The notes: generated from the sequence alone by a model not told the origin. Shown: positions 19,396-31,915, numbered from the stretch's first letter. The stretch is 64,000 nt of DNA from Pseudoips prasinana (GCA_951640165.1 OX621244.1:15518001-15582000), one strand, 5' to 3'. Program-made: numbers and translations.

Positions 19396-19765
19396 TAATA
19401 ATAATGTCCCCGCAGAATTTCGGCCACGGCGGCCAGTCTCAAGAGAAATTAGCCATCTGCGCGGGACATATTATAGTGCACAAGTGTGTGCGCATACACA
19501 GGAACACTTTCTATTCCATCACTCTCATGCACCGATGGGACTCCTAGCGACAGGACCGGAAAGAGGTCAGGTACAGAACCGACGAGTTTACGTGCTCTCC
19601 AATGCACCGGAGTATAATACCGCCAACTCACAGACTTCGGGCTGATATTGAGAAATTTTTCATTTTACAGAAAAGTCCCAAAATCGCTTTAGCATGACCT
19701 GGGATTTGAACCCAGAACCTTGTTCTCTGCGGCTGAACACGCTACCACTGGAACAACGTGGCATT
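19396..19765 (-). mobile_element. Full-length tRNA-derived SINE, group C (minus)
   Basis: The minus strand begins with a tRNA-like head at 19690-19765: A box TGGTAGCGTG and B box GGTTCAAATCC. A body containing GTGTATGCGCACACACTTGT and GGCCGCCGTGGCC follows, and it ends in ATTATTATTATAG. The same body is found diverged at 20915-21125 (plus) and 27110-27240 (minus). Confidence 0.7.
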
Positions 19766-19997
19766 AAATACTATACATATATTCAAGTCTGTAGTAATTG
19801 TTTACCGGCATTTTATTAGGTATACAAACGGTACTTTTCGTATGACCAGTGGTTAACCTGGTATCAGAGTTGTCCAAGCTACCCAGAAGACCTCCAACGT
19901 AGCTTGTCGACTATTTTCGATTGACTTCAACTGGTACTGATAGCTGAACATGCCCCCGAAGTATAAAAACCCTTAGAAACTCAAGTCTCCGTAAGTA

Positions 19998-20099
19998 CAG
20001 ACGCCAGCACATCCAGCTACCCCAATCTGTCATATTTCTTTCATAGATTTTCAACTTTATCACAAATGTTTAAGTTGTAGCTTGATGTGCTGGCGTCTG
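19998..20099 (+). mobile_element. MITE family M1, copy 1
   Basis: The left TIR CAGACGCCAGCACATCCAGC pairs with GATGTGCTGGCGTCTG on the right, and TA flanks both ends. The right arm lacks the inner GACAGATTGGGG block present in other copies. Confidence 0.85.
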
Positions 20100-20905
20100 T
20101 ACCTAGGTGCTCACTCCTTGATCAATGAGGGCAATGGCTATGACCTATTTGGTTCTCTCATACATACTTGCACATTATATTTGATAATATTAAAACCTTG
20201 TTTAGTAGTTTGTACAACAAAATGATAAAATACTCAAACGATCCCCCTAAGTTTAAAGAAAACCAGTCGTTAAACATCTAAGTAAAAAGTCCTTACGCAG
20301 CTCATCAAATTTGCATGTAAAGCAAGCCACAATATAGCCGCCATTCTCTTTCATCTAAAACACTTTCCTTTTACTCCAACTTCAACCTCCCTTAAACGCA
20401 TTGAGCTAAAAGAAACATCGGACCAGAAAGTGGTTTTCGCTGTCATTACAGCTCATTTTCCTGAAAAGCTTTTATAGGTGGGTTGTTCAGCTCACCTCTC
20501 AACTATCATTATCTTGAGCTCACCTCATTTTTTTTTCTTTGAAACGACTTGTAGTTGGCTTTTTGAGCAAACGCAAAGTGATGAAAGGAAGTATTAATAT
20601 TTTATGGAGTAAGTTTCAAAGAACTTGGCATATGCACCAGTTAAGGAAGTAAAAAGTACAAGTCCATATACATTCTACAGCTGGGCACAGCTTCGGGCCA
20701 TTTTTTAACCAATGGATTCCTAAGTGCTTTAGAATTCACACCAAGTTGTTCAGAATGTAAGATAAGATTGCTATAGGAATCTTATATTTTTTATAATTTT
20801 ACTACCAACCCAGTACAAACATTTACTCCAATTATTTTTGTTCACAATGCTATGCATTTAAACCACTTTGGCGGTCACCCATCTATAGAAACTTATCAGT
20901 ATAAA
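20100..20905. other. AT-rich region without recognised features
   Basis: Nothing supported. Confidence 0.4.
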
Positions 20906-20911
20906 CCCGGA

Positions 20912-21125
20912 GTCTGGAAGTTGGCGTGATTACAAACCTATGCCTCGAATAGCGCTCAAATCCACCAGTCATGTATCTGAACTGTTTACGATCCTGTCAG
21001 ATAGCTGCCCCATTAGATTATGAGGTAAGAATTAGAAAGTGCGCCTGTATTTGCGCACACAATTACGTCTCGCATAGATGGCTAGCCTTCATTGCGATAG
21101 GCCGCCATGGCCAAATTCGACTAGG
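20912..21125 (+). mobile_element. SINE group C fragment (plus)
   Basis: GAAGTTGGCGTGATTAC, ATTTGCGCACACAATTACGT, CGCATAGATGGCTAG and GGCCGCCATGGCCAAATTCG match the group C body (reverse of 19396-19640). The tRNA head is lost. Confidence 0.55.
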
Positions 21126-21157
21126 GGTATCCTCATTTGGCTATTGCAGCACCTGCC

Positions 21158-21310
21158 TAGGCAAAGTCAAAGTCAAAAATCATTTATTCCGAAAAATTTT
21201 TACGTTTATGTGGAATCATCATATTTTTTTTACCCTACCGTGCAGTGCATGACGTGGCAGCTACTGAGAAACCCTGCCAGAAAACTCAGTAGGAATCCTT
21301 TTTTAAAATA
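21158..21310 (-). mobile_element. LINE 3' end fragment (minus)
   Basis: Starts with AAAGTCAAAGTCAAAAATCA (the reverse of a (TTTGAC)n tail) and continues with GTGCAGTGCATGACGTGGCA and AGTAGGAATCC. This is a 5'-truncated LINE tail with no intact coding. Confidence 0.5.
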
Positions 21311-22789
21311 AAATATACTTAAGATTAATTACACTCATGTGTGTTGACTCAGAACAGCTCAATCCCATGAACTTTTGTCACTTAAATACCTTGTTAGTCT
21401 ATGAATGGGTTTATACATATACTGATTAGCAGCGCCATTCAATAGTCCATTTTGTTCAAATCAGTTGTTCTAAAGAAAACTTGAAGTTGGTTATAGTAAT
21501 TAATAGTAGTTGTGTTTGTCGTTTAACTACGAAACTACATACACGCTTGACCAGCGCCAGTAACGTGTTCAGCGTTTGTATTCCTACTGTTCTCTGTCAC
21601 ACCAAACAGTTCTGTACTCTGTGAATCGTATTGAACAAACAATACCTAGTTCATAACAGGAACACAAATAACAATGGACTGAAAACAGTCTGTTTATTTT
21701 CATTAATAACAGAATTGTATGAACTAGAGTGAATTAGAGCGTGGTGAAACTTAACTACCATTATTCTGCGACTCTGGCACCAAACTCCATAACATGATTA
21801 AGGCTGCTATTCGCTACCAAACGAGGCTGAAGCGATTTAATTAAATAAATGGTTTATACTATGACAATACGGGTCTATAACTAAGTATTTTGGAAACGAA
21901 GTATTCAGTGAACAGTTAGAATTGTGATATACGATAGACCTTTGATGCACTACCTTTTTCTTCTTCTTCTACCTTGCCTCTTAATTTATTGGGGTCAGCT
22001 ACCAGTCGAACCTCTTGCGGCAAGCTGACATAAAACTGCTAAACGGGAAGTTTGATTCATCTTAGCAATCTTAGGCCACGTGTTACGTTGTATAGAATTG
22101 TATATATTATTTATAAGTAATCGATGAAAAGTGGTTATGTTTTTTTTTGTATTTATGTTATATATGTAAATCTGTATCTATTATATGCCGGATTGTTAAA
22201 TGTATGTGCACTGAAGATAATGAAATAGAAATCAAAATTTTTAAAAGTGCCTGCCATATATATTCGACTTAAATTCGACTCCATGGAGTTTAAAATTCAA
22301 TAAATTTGTTTTGACACACTGTGCTTTCTTCGTTCATACGGCAATAAACTTATTATCTGTGGTGCCCGCGTCCTCTTTACACTATGTTACTGCTCTTAGT
22401 AAAACGCTTGTAGGCTTTAGGGCGGTATTAAGGTCGGGCTAGCTTCCAACGTCTTGTACTCCGTAGCCAGCGATACCAACGTTTAATTTACAGCCTCCCA
22501 TATAAATGTTTCACAGACACATTATGATGTGTGGCCAGCAACAAATTGTACGGTACACACTGTATTAAAACAATTAATTCTGGGTCAAATATTTACTGTG
22601 TTTTACGTTGCTATGCAAAAACAGTAATGGGATATGGTGAACAGATATTCGTTTTGTGTAGGTATTTGTTCTAATTTTGTTGCAATGTTGGGTAATCTTT
22701 TTATAAAGAGCCTAAAAATCTTAGACAGTTTCACGGCTTTGGGTCAAATAAAAACAAGAAGAAGAGAGAGGAAATGCACTGACTATGTA
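21311..22789. other. AT-rich region without recognised features
   Basis: A degraded repeat-like block around 21960-22100 (TTATTGGGGTCAGCTACC) is possible. No gene is supported. Confidence 0.4.
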
Positions 22790-22923
22790 CAGACGCCAGC
22801 ACATTCAGCTACGCCAATCTGTCAAATTTCTTTAATAGATTTTCAACTTTATCACAAAAACATAAGTTCACTTTTAATTGGGGAAATTTGACAGATTGGG
22901 GTAGCTGAATGTTTTGGCGTCTG
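22790..22923 (+). mobile_element. MITE family M1, copy 2
   Basis: CAGACGCCAGCACATTCAGC on the left, and ACAGATTGGGGTAGCTGAAT...TTGGCGTCTG on the right, with TA on both sides. Both TIRs are complete. Confidence 0.88.
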
Positions 22924-23123
22924 TACATCACACGCCGAGTCGCTTGTGGGTTAGCGGAAATTAAAAATGAAAAATACTGTGGTTAAAAAGCGAAAAAGAA
23001 GTTAAATGCCGAATTCGAATAAAAGTGATTGATACTATCATTCCATTTAAATTATTGATTAAAGTTTAGTTTCAGCTTTGGTTAAGACCTTGCACATCTT
23101 CATGATAAAGAATGTTTGTATAT

Positions 23124-23335
23124 ATCATCATCATTATCATAATATCAGCCGAAAGACGGCCACTGCTGGGCAAAGGGCTGCGCAAGGTTATCCACAATCA
23201 CCTGACTTGCACTGTCCGTATATAATCATAGGCATCTCGCGACCCTTGCAAGATCGTCGGTGCAACTTATGGAGAGCTAGCCCACTCTGAGTCTTTTGGT
23301 TTGTTTCCACTCGAGAACCTATACCTATCCGCCGT
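23124..23335 (-). mobile_element. RTE-type LINE 3' fragment (minus)
   Basis: ATCATCATTATCATAATATC leads into AGCCGAAAGACGGCCACTGC, then the reverse of the terminal coding region (CACTCGAGAACC...). Confidence 0.65.
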
Positions 23336-24195
23336 TGGTGAACCGGATTTGAGCTATACGTAGGTCATATTTAGCCTGGTCATAGTTAGCCCGTGGTACT
23401 TTGATCACTTCTGGTCTAGCGATACAATGATCAACCGATCCATATTCTCCTTTAAGATTGGCCGCCTATGCTATAATTCGGCCAAACGTACCTAGTTTTA
23501 TTATTTTTAGTAAATATTGCAGAATGTTTGGTACCGATAGGAGAAATTAAAAATATATATATTATTCAGCAACGTAATAGTAGAAAATAAAAAAAAACAA
23601 TCTAATACGAATCAAATTCGCTAGTTAGCTAGAGGCTTTCGTACCGCCATAGTTAGTTTTAAACGATTACTTAGTTATTTATCTACCACCAAAAACCGGA
23701 CTGAATTACTAAGGATGCATTTGAAGAATTTTAATAAATTTAAAAATCTGTGCAGATTAGAAACATCTTTTTCTGTCATATTTAATTAAATACAAAATAA
23801 GGGGGATAATGCTATTTTATGGTTATTATAAAGCCAACCTATCTACGCTACAAGTTTCCTCGTTATATTTTTATTTTTCTCCTTAATGGATCCGTAAATT
23901 TAATCTTTAATAATTGTGTCTTTGACAATGAATGTTAGGGAATTATTTTTCTTTTCTTTACATTCTTATATACATTTTTTTAAACTTTCGCGATTTGTAC
24001 ACATTTTCATATAGGCATATAGGCAAATCATTACCGTGGTGACCCGACGTTTCGGCATGGATTGCACCAGCCGTGGTCTGTATTCTTATATTGTTAACTT
24101 CTTAATTATTTATCTTTTCTTTCAAAAACTTTGTATTCGTCACCACGTTAACAAAACTTTCAACCATTTTCTGCCCCTTTGCCTTAACGTCCAGG
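23336..24195. other. AT-rich region without recognised features
   Basis: Nothing supported. Confidence 0.4.
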
Positions 24196-24205
24196 TTTCG
24201 CATAG

Positions 24206-24370
24206 ACATCATCATCATGTCAGCCGAATGACGTCCACTGCTGGACAAGAGCCTCCCCGAAGAATAGAGGGATATGCATAAATCGCCACGCTTGGCAGAC
24301 GGGTTGTCGATCGCAGTATAGTGCTCATAGTACACAGAGAGACGCTGCTGTCCGTGCTCTGTGAGATTCG
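24206..24370 (-). mobile_element. RTE-type LINE 3' fragment (minus)
   Basis: CATCATCATCATGTCAGCCG, then GACGTCCACTGCTGGACAAG, AATCGCCACGCTTGGCAGAC and GCTGCTGTCCGTGCTCTG. Confidence 0.65.
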
Positions 24371-24435
24371 CATATTACTTAAGTTAACTATATGAATTTT
24401 AAGAAAATATAATCTATCTATATCTCTATACAACA

Positions 24436-24819
24436 TGTAATTTAATTAACGCACACCCTGAAAATAGTTTGTTCAGAATCGTTTACTGAATCGATTTATA
24501 TAGTTTTTAATATAGGTAATTTGTTTTTCCAAAATAATTAAAACTACGGAAATTATTGTCATATTAACCCTGCACATTCAAAACAAGTTGAAATGGACCG
24601 TAAGTCAAAGTAATAAGACTTTTAAAACTGCAGTTTTATTGGTATTCATACAAATTCTATAATTCTATACAAAATAAAGAAAAATAAACTTTATTCCAAG
24701 AAACTAATTTAGTAACAACAATGCATATACATTTTAAATAAAAAATTCAGTGTATGTATTATGATCACAACATAATATTCTAATTGGGGTGTTTGAGGGT
24801 GTGCGTTAATTACGTTACA
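24436..24819. mobile_element. Non-autonomous DNA element with ~28-bp TIRs
   Basis: The left end TGTAATTTAATTAACGCACA(CCCT) and the reverse complement of the right end, TGTAACGTAATTAACGCACA(CCCT), match apart from an internal three-base block. The total length is 384 bp. No coding. No clear target duplication. Confidence 0.6.
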
Positions 24820-25211
24820 AATTGTATATAATCTAGAAATTCACTACTTTTTTTTCACTGCATGGTTATATATCCGCAACCAGATATTCATAAAGAATTT
24901 ACCCTATTTATTCTATGTACCAACGTGAGCCTAATATTTACGAAGTGCGTCTGTACAGTGTTAACGGCTTTTGGCAAGCATTCGCTCTGAGTGGACCGTG
25001 AAATCTAAACAATAAACAAACTGTTTCCCGCAGGAATACACACACGGTTGCAGCCCTGCACAAAATAAACGTCTCAGCACTTGTAAAGGATGGTATTTGT
25101 GTGACGAGCTTTGAAAGTAATTGCTCTTTGAGGATAACAGTTAACTGAGTTGAAATTTATCTAGACATATTTTAATGTGGACTAATTAAAATAAATCTGT
25201 GTTGGTTTGAC

Positions 25212-25318
25212 GCTAAATTAAGGCAACTGTTTGCCAACCCGCACTAGGTCAGGATGATGTCATTGTGAGAGGAGACCCTAGCCCTGCAGTGGGACATAAC
25301 GGGCTCTACCATCAAATT
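25212..25318 (+). repeat. LINE 3' fragment (plus)
   Basis: GCCAACCCGCACTAGGTCAG, GTCATTGTGAGAGGAGACCC and CCCTGCAGTGGGACATAACG resemble an RTE-like LINE tail of another subfamily. It abuts the next SINE. Confidence 0.4.
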
Positions 25319-25336
25319 AAGATGCATTCTTTGACG

Positions 25337-25592
25337 GTCACCATAGTCTAGTTGGTAGTGCTCCTGCCTACGAAGCTGGTGGTCCTGAGTTCGAATCCCG
25401 GTAACTGCAAATATCTGTGTGATGATCACGAATATTTGTTTCTGAGTCATGGATGTTTTCTATGTATATAAGTATTTATCTATCTATATAAGTATGTATA
25501 TCGTCGCCTGGTACCCATAGTACAAGGTTTGCTTAGTTTGGGGCTAGGATGATCTGTGTGACATTGTCCCCTGATATTATTATTATTATTCT
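25337..25592 (+). mobile_element. tRNA-derived SINE (group A-like), complete
   Basis: tRNA-like head with A box TAGTTGGTAGTG and B box GTTCGAATCCC. The body has GTATTTATCTATCTATATAA, GGTACCCATAGTACAAGG and GACATTGTCCCC, and it ends (ATT)n. It is nearly identical to 47577-47797 in the shared part. Confidence 0.75.
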
Positions 25593-26189
25593 AAGAGCCA
25601 TTCGTAGTAGTCAGTTTTCCATATAAATGTATTCCTCATTTAACATCGATTTTAATGTTATTCCCATAGTAAGATTTAATCGCCAACCCCTCTTAAAGGC
25701 GTGGCGGTTATGGTATAGATGTCGTGACAGACATTTATATATTATTGTACGATGATTCTTGGGGAGGTTTTTTCAACAGTGGACTTTTTTGTGCCATATA
25801 TATGAACCTGGCATGAAATCTATTACCAACTGTTTTATTATTGTGGTGCTCTTCTACGTTTTCTTCTTTCGCAATTTCTGAATATGAACATCTTGAGGAA
25901 TTGCACCAATCTGCCTTGGAATATTGACCAATTACTTTACACTATCGTTTTATAATAAATATTACGTAGTTTGATCCTCGTCTCTAATGAAGTTTGTTTC
26001 GTACAATATAACGGCCGTTTATTATAAACTGCTGGTTATTTTCTCACTCAATAACCGTGCGTACGTAACAAGTATTCATACATAAATATAGGTATGGGCG
26101 TATATATGTACATTAATTTATCTATTTTATCAAAGTTATGACCTTCTCAATATGTATAAAAGATCCAAATTCCATGAATATTATTCCAT

Positions 26190-26772
26190 TTGTTACTCTT
26201 CCATGGAAAAACTACCGAACGAATTTTGATGAAACTTTGTAGTAATATAGCTTATATATCCGAATAACAATATCATCGGCATCATATCAGCCGAAAAACG
26301 CCCACTGCTAGACAAAAAAGATCTCCACAATTGCCAGTCTTGTGCTATCCGCATCCAGCGACTTCCAGCGACCCTCCCAATTCTAGAAGGAGGCCTGCCC
26401 ACGCTGCTCTTCCGGTCCGTGGTTGCCACTCGAAAATCTTTCTGCTCCAGCGGCCATCGGCTCTACGAGCTATGTACCCCGCCCACTGCCACTTCAGCTT
26501 GGGAATTCTTAGAGCTATGTCGGTTTCTTTGCTTCGCTGCGGATCTCAGCATCTCTGATTCGATCTCGCAGAGAAACTCCAAGCATATACCTCTCCATAG
26601 CTCTTTGGGGGACCTTGAGCCATCTGCTAAGTCCCATTGTGAGCGATTCCGTCTCTGCTCCGTAAGTCATCACTGGCAACAAACGCTGGTCTAAAACTTT
26701 TGACTTGACACAATAACACATAGGTTGTCATTTATAAAGTTTAACGCGGGTGAAACGGCGAGGCACAGTTAG
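26190..26772 (+). mobile_element. Helitron-like element, split by an RTE insertion
   Basis: The left part (TTTTGATGAAACTTTGTAGT, TATATCCGAATAAC) and the right part (CACATAGG...TTTAACGCGGGTGAAAC...GGCACAGTTAG) together match the element at 35130-35310 in reverse. The 3' end is TTAG instead of CTAG. The break is exactly the RTE insertion at 26269-26711. The left boundary is approximate. Confidence 0.6.
26269..26711 (-). pseudogene. 5'-truncated RTE-type LINE inserted in a Helitron-like element
   Basis: The minus strand carries two frames from the C-terminal region of an RTE LINE polyprotein: LPVMTYGAE and MERYMLGVSLRDRIRDAEI (26515-26721), then GRPPSRIGRVAGSRWMRIAQ (within 26193-26429), followed by the tail CAGCCGA... 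read in reverse. A frame break separates them. AATAAC is duplicated on both sides (26263-26268 and 26712-26717), marking the target site. It is non-functional; the RT catalytic core is missing. Confidence 0.8.
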
Positions 26773-27109
26773 TACTGCAAAAAAAATATGTAGATATCTA
26801 TAAAAGAAAATGCAACGTATGAACCAATAACAAGTACGTCATAAAACCAGCATTTGTTTGTGACCACTCAAAAAATCTCGTAAGAAAACTACTTGGATAT
26901 TCTTTATTCTAGACCTCAGGCAACGCAATAGTAATTCCACAGAATTGGTCCAACGTCTAGAATCACTCATATAAACCAGACAATGATTCAAATTTCACAT
27001 AACTTTATATTACACAATATAAAACTAGATTACTTTTTCTGATATTGCACATTTTTTTCTTCTTGCTGTTTGAGTATTTTAATGGTATGCCATTTAATGG
27101 CATGGAATG

Positions 27110-27240
27110 ACACGTTTGGGCACTAAAATATGTCCCTACATATTATAGTACACAAGCGTGTGCGAAAACACAGTTCCATTTTGTTACTCCTTTCTCTTAT
27201 GATCCGACGCGGGAGCTAGATGACACGGCCAGTAAGAGTT
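27110..27240 (-). mobile_element. SINE group C fragment (minus)
   Basis: ACATATTATAGTACACAAGC, GTGTGCGAAAACACAG and ATGATCCGACGCGGGAGC match the group C body at 19450-19560 in the same orientation. Confidence 0.5.
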
Positions 27241-27274
27241 CAGGTAAATTCAAAGAATTTTTTGTTTAAGTGTT

Positions 27275-27534
27275 ACCTTCAAGTGAATTAAAGGATAGTG
27301 GTGAATGTCATGATATGAGTAGTAGAGTGAGACTAGCGTAATTAATATATAATTGAATGTAAGGCTGCCTAAATAAATATGTAATAATATCAGTGCAAAA
27401 TGTGATAGGTGACAACTGTCTTGAAACAATTTGCACACCTTCAAAGGTAAAATATGGTATAGGACAAATATGTAATAACTTAACATCTACTTAATGTACC
27501 CATATTTAGCAAATAAAGAGATTTTGATTTTGAC
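27275..27534 (+). mobile_element. LINE 3' end (plus), partner of 32083-32331
   Basis: GTGAATGTCATGATATGAGT, AAGGCTGCCTAAATAAATAT and AAATAAAGAGATTTTGATTTTGAC. The tail is (TTTTGA)n. An inverted, slightly diverged copy lies at 32083-32331. Confidence 0.7.
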
Positions 27535-27609
27535 GAAGGAGTTACCATAGCCTACCACGTTTGCAATATACCATGCCATGCGCTGCTTTGCAGTGCTTCT
27601 CACCGGTCT

Positions 27610-27858
27610 CTAGATATCTTGCTCATGCGAATTAATACAATATAAGCATACATTGTCTGCATCGTAATCTGCAAGGATAATATTACTGACTGCCAGTAGC
27701 CCATTAGTGACCGCAGTGTAAGGGTCGCCTCTTACAATCTCAGCATAAGTCATAGGCCATAGGCCTTTGCTAGCGTGTGGGCAGACTTCACAGGCCATCA
27801 AGAACATCTTGGACAATTTTTTTTGTTTCATTTTTCCTTCGCCGTTATAAGTAGGCAT
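27610..27858 (-). CDS. Unrecognised 82-aa ORF, possible exon or pseudogene
   Basis: The frame runs from an ATG at 27858 to TAG at 27610, with an in-frame TAA three codons before the ATG. The composition is protein-like: a lysine-rich N-terminus, then MACEVCPHASKG and later NVCLYC, i.e. two CXXC pairs about 50 residues apart. The surrounding 27540-27850 is clearly less AT-rich than its left and right neighbours. I do not recognise the family and see no second exon or promoter. It could be an exon of a host gene, a retrocopy, or part of an unknown element. It could also be chance. Confidence 0.25.
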   Translation of the reverse strand: MPTYNGEGKMKQKKLSKMFLMACEVCPHASKGLWPMTYAEIVRGDPYTAVTNGLLAVSNIILADYDADNVCLYCINSHEQDI

Positions 27859-30390
27859 ATCGTTTTAGTACTAAATTAAATTTTAAATTGTATTCCATAT
27901 TATATAAAAAGAAAAGTAATTAATTATTAAGGTTATAAAGTATAAGAGATAATCATACAATAAGTTTTATGTGAGTATGAAAAACATTTTCTAAGGAAAA
28001 CAACTTTTAAGGACTCTTATTTACCTAAACTCATTGTTATGAAGCCTGCCAATCATTAACATTTATTTACTAATGATAGAAATACCCATCTTAAACAAAT
28101 TAAGGTCCAATATGCTAAGCTATTTTCAATATTTAGGAAAAAATGGTCTTTGAAGTGAGCCTTAAACCAAAAATCAAAACATTCATCACGAAACCGAACA
28201 ATACAATAAAAATATCCGGTCGTAACACTATTGTTTCCTCGATCGACTTTGATACTTGAAATTCACAGCAGCGACAGGTGTTTTTTACGAGCACCCGGTG
28301 ATTTAACGCTTGAGAATTCGCCATTAATCCCGTTTGAATAGACACGAATAGAAACAATGCAAACAAACGTCCACAAAGTTGTTTCGGAGTAACGAATACT
28401 CTTGTCGTATCAAAACGCGGTATTGGTAACATCAAGTAAGCAGACTACGGTTAAAGATTATCTTAGAAAGGGATAGATTGAAATCTGTAATATATTTGAA
28501 CCAACGTAACACGAACCAAGGTGGTATAGACAAGAGAATGAACGTTGCATACTCCTCTGGATCCCATGATATTATTATATTATTATAATAATATAAAACA
28601 ATTCAGATGTTTTAAAATAATTAAAAAAGATATTTTTAATAATAATACCCTGTGACATTGTGTGTTAAGAAATGGTTGGACAGTGATGCCTCAATGTTTC
28701 CACAGTATTTGAACTGCTCACTGGTGATCTTGCAGAAGTCACTGCCACAAAACGAATGCGCTCAATCCGATGTACTCTATGCAAGTTAATCCATTACAAT
28801 ATACTAGTGCAAACCGTAGTTTTGCGGTTACTGCCTAGGTTTTAATAAATATCAGTAAAAGTCTGCTGTATCTCATGGGATTTCGCGCTACTGCATCATC
28901 TTACAGTATATAGGGTCTCTGATTTCTGCGCAATAATTAGAGCATGTATTGCTTCTATTTTTGACCCAATACAAAGCTCAGGAAATCCGCTCTTAAGGAT
29001 CATCAGTGAAAATATACTCGAATGACAGGAAATTCCAATCCGTAATTAAGATATTTAATATTTATTTAATTTTCGTCGGATTGTTTTATGCATCGCTGAA
29101 AAAATATGATTTACTCTCTGATGTTCCGATTTTTTATGGGCAGTGATTACCAGGTGACTCGCTTGCTATGTCATAATTAAATAAGTAGGTTTTTAAATCT
29201 AATAACGGTATGTAATGTATTTATATAAATACTATAACAACAATAAAGTGTTAACTGTTAGTTTTGAATGCGAAAAACAACATTTATCAAATACTGTGTC
29301 ACATAACAAAAACCAAAAAATTTACGACTGATGCCGAACTTTAAGCATGTGAAATCCACAAATTGGAAGACATAAGCTTACGATCCGGAAGGTATTGAAT
29401 GTTCAAAGTTGTTTTAATGGGCTTTTTCTCTGAGAAAATTGGCTGTTAAAACAGAAATTCTCTTCAACAGGATTGTTAAATCAGGATTTTCAGAAGAGTA
29501 CACTGAAGTTATTCACGCATTGACACGTTTAAGCCACTTTAAGTATGAATGGAATTATGGAACCAGCTTTGGGCAAACCGGGTCATAAGCACGTTCACCC
29601 ATTAATGTGAAATTCGTTTGTTAAAAATGTCAATAGCTACTCAGAATTTGATAGGACGCGTTGCCTAATTTCGTAAGCTGCGAGGAATGTTTCGCTTAGG
29701 TATTTACTACAAGCGTTTGTTAACGCGACGGCGGAATGCCTATGTTAGCAACAAAAAGCTTTAACAGCGTTGTAGTGGTTTTCAGAGATGTCTGCGAACA
29801 TTTTGCGGCTGTATATGCATCGCGAATACCACTCGAGACGTGCAGGGATCTCTAACGAGACGGTAAAAGCATATTCTAAAACGACTACGAAATATAAGTG
29901 TCTAAGATGGGGTGGGTGGAGCGTAACGGATTTTCTGAAAGCTGATTTATTATTCAATGCAATATATTTACTACTCGAAGTAATACTTGAAGCAAACTAT
30001 ACACCACATTCTAATAACTTATTGCGCAGTATATCTTTCTTAAAATTGTAATATTCTTACTGTATTGGGATTTAATATTATTCGAAGTTATTTTGGCTAA
30101 AACGCAAAGCAACATTATTTTGGATATCTTAGTTCAGAATAAATCTTGTTTAAGAGCCTTTCTTAATGTTATTTTTAGTAACACAATATAGTTCTAAATG
30201 GAAAAGTCGAAAGTAAAATTTCGACTAATGAACATTTCAATGTAACATCTTGCCAGCTACCCCAGCAGTTTGAAATATTGCTAATAATTGCCTTGCAATT
30301 TGTATCACCAATTGTTTTTAATATCATTGATTGCACTGATTTAATGATGGGCATTTAGCCCAAATGCATTTTCTTTACTGTCCATTCAAC
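27859..30390. other. AT-rich region without recognised genes
   Basis: A 100-codon minus frame at 28133-28435 has a hydrophobic stretch near its start, and an 87-codon plus frame lies at 29788-30051. Neither has a motif I know. Around 28560-28620 there is an ATT/AAT-rich palindromic stretch. Confidence 0.4.
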
Positions 30391-30504
30391 GAAGATCGCA
30401 CCTAGCGATAAGGCCGCCATTTGTACAATCTTGATAACATGCTCATAGTTCTTTGTTTGTATTATTTTTTGGTGTAAAATTAAGAGTTACTTACTGACTT
30501 ACTG
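30388..30504 (+). mobile_element. LINE 3' end with conserved hairpin (plus)
   Basis: ATCGC-ACCTA-GCGAT (30395-30409), then AAGGCCGCCATTTGTA, TTTGTATTATTTTTTGGTGT and AAATTAAGAGTTAC, ending in a TTACTGAC-like tail. It corresponds to 10405-10500 of the intact LINE. Confidence 0.7.
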
Positions 30505-31915
30505 TTACCAGCGAATATTTTACAGGTAATTCTACATAGGTATTGTTTAGATGTTGTACTCAAAATCAAGTCGGCTGCAGGCGGTGACATATTCAACAAA
30601 TCGAGATCATAAACAACGAACTGGCTTAATCGATTTTTATATATTTTGATTTTGTGAGTTATAAATATTGCACATCAATGTTCAGGTTTGGAGACGATGA
30701 TCGAGGGGCTCCTGAATATATCATATTGATAAACCTCTCGATCTTTCAAGGTAATTAATCTTCATATATTTATTATTTTCTTAGTAATGCATTCGATTAG
30801 GATATTTTGATTTAGAGTTATAAAAGGTCTCCTGCACTCATCTAACAAGTCAACAAAATAAATTGTGTTGTATTTACGCCCTCGTACTTATTACAAAATT
30901 TAAAAAATTATTCGTACAACACTGTTATACTTACGTAGAATCGTCATTTCTTTTCCTTATTGTAACTAATGTTCGGTGTTTCTCAGTACGTAATCATACT
31001 GAGAAACACCGCCAAAAAGAATCCACTGACAATATTTGATCTAGATACTGTTCCTCGTGTCTCTTTGAACGAATGACAATAAGCAACGTATTTTTACAGT
31101 CTAAAAGCATATGTAGTTTCTGTTTTGTTTAAGTATATTCCCAAATGCATGTAAATGGAATGGCAAACTGCACTCGCAAAGCTAACACATTACAATTGTC
31201 CGTAGCAAAGATGGTTGTGTTTTGAACATATGCTACAATTCATTGTAAAACAGAAAAACATTTACAAAATTATCCAGCTTATTCTCATATATTGTTTCTC
31301 GTCACTCAATCCTCTTGGACTTTACACCAAAAGTGTTCTACACATAAGAACAGATTGTCTTTCTTTACAACATAAAAAGACAGTTGTAGGAATCTGGACA
31401 CCGCTGGGATGCACGCCATGAATGTCAGAAATTTTGTTTTTCTAAGTAGGTTAAAGGCTGTGCAAGTAGACACATTTAAAATATTATCATTTTATCGATT
31501 AAATCTGACTTACAAATAAATAATTGCATCATCTTAATTTCAGTTAACATTTTAGTTTATCTACTATTCCTTTATTAAAATTTACTCAAGTGGATATATA
31601 TTATTCTAAAGAGTTATTGGTTGCTAAACACACATCCATATCGCCAGCCTATAAATTTGTGTGACATATTAAGATAAAACACAGTACAACATACGCTTAA
31701 AACTCAGCACAGATCCATTTTTTCCCTTTTGTTGTTTATTTATATATACTACTAACTATAATACTAAATGGAAAAATCTTTTTTTATATTGAACAGTTAT
31801 ACAATAAATGGGTCACATGGGTCTTAAACTAGGCGTAGCATAAACTCATTAGTAGTTCAGTGCAGTAGAAGTTGTTAAGACTAATCAAGTTTGAAATTTA
31901 AGATGCTACTATGTA
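30505..31915. other. AT-rich region without recognised genes
   Basis: The only structure seen is the hairpin at 30974-31011. Confidence 0.4.
30974..31011. repeat. Perfect hairpin (15-bp arms, 8-nt loop)
   Basis: CGGTGTTTCTCAGTA, an eight-base loop, then TACTGAGAAACACCG. It is not part of any repeat I recognise. Confidence 0.85.

Noticed and set aside
19690..19765. Functional tRNA gene
   Set aside because: A and B boxes are present, but the sequence continues into a SINE body with an ATT-rich tail; it is a SINE head.
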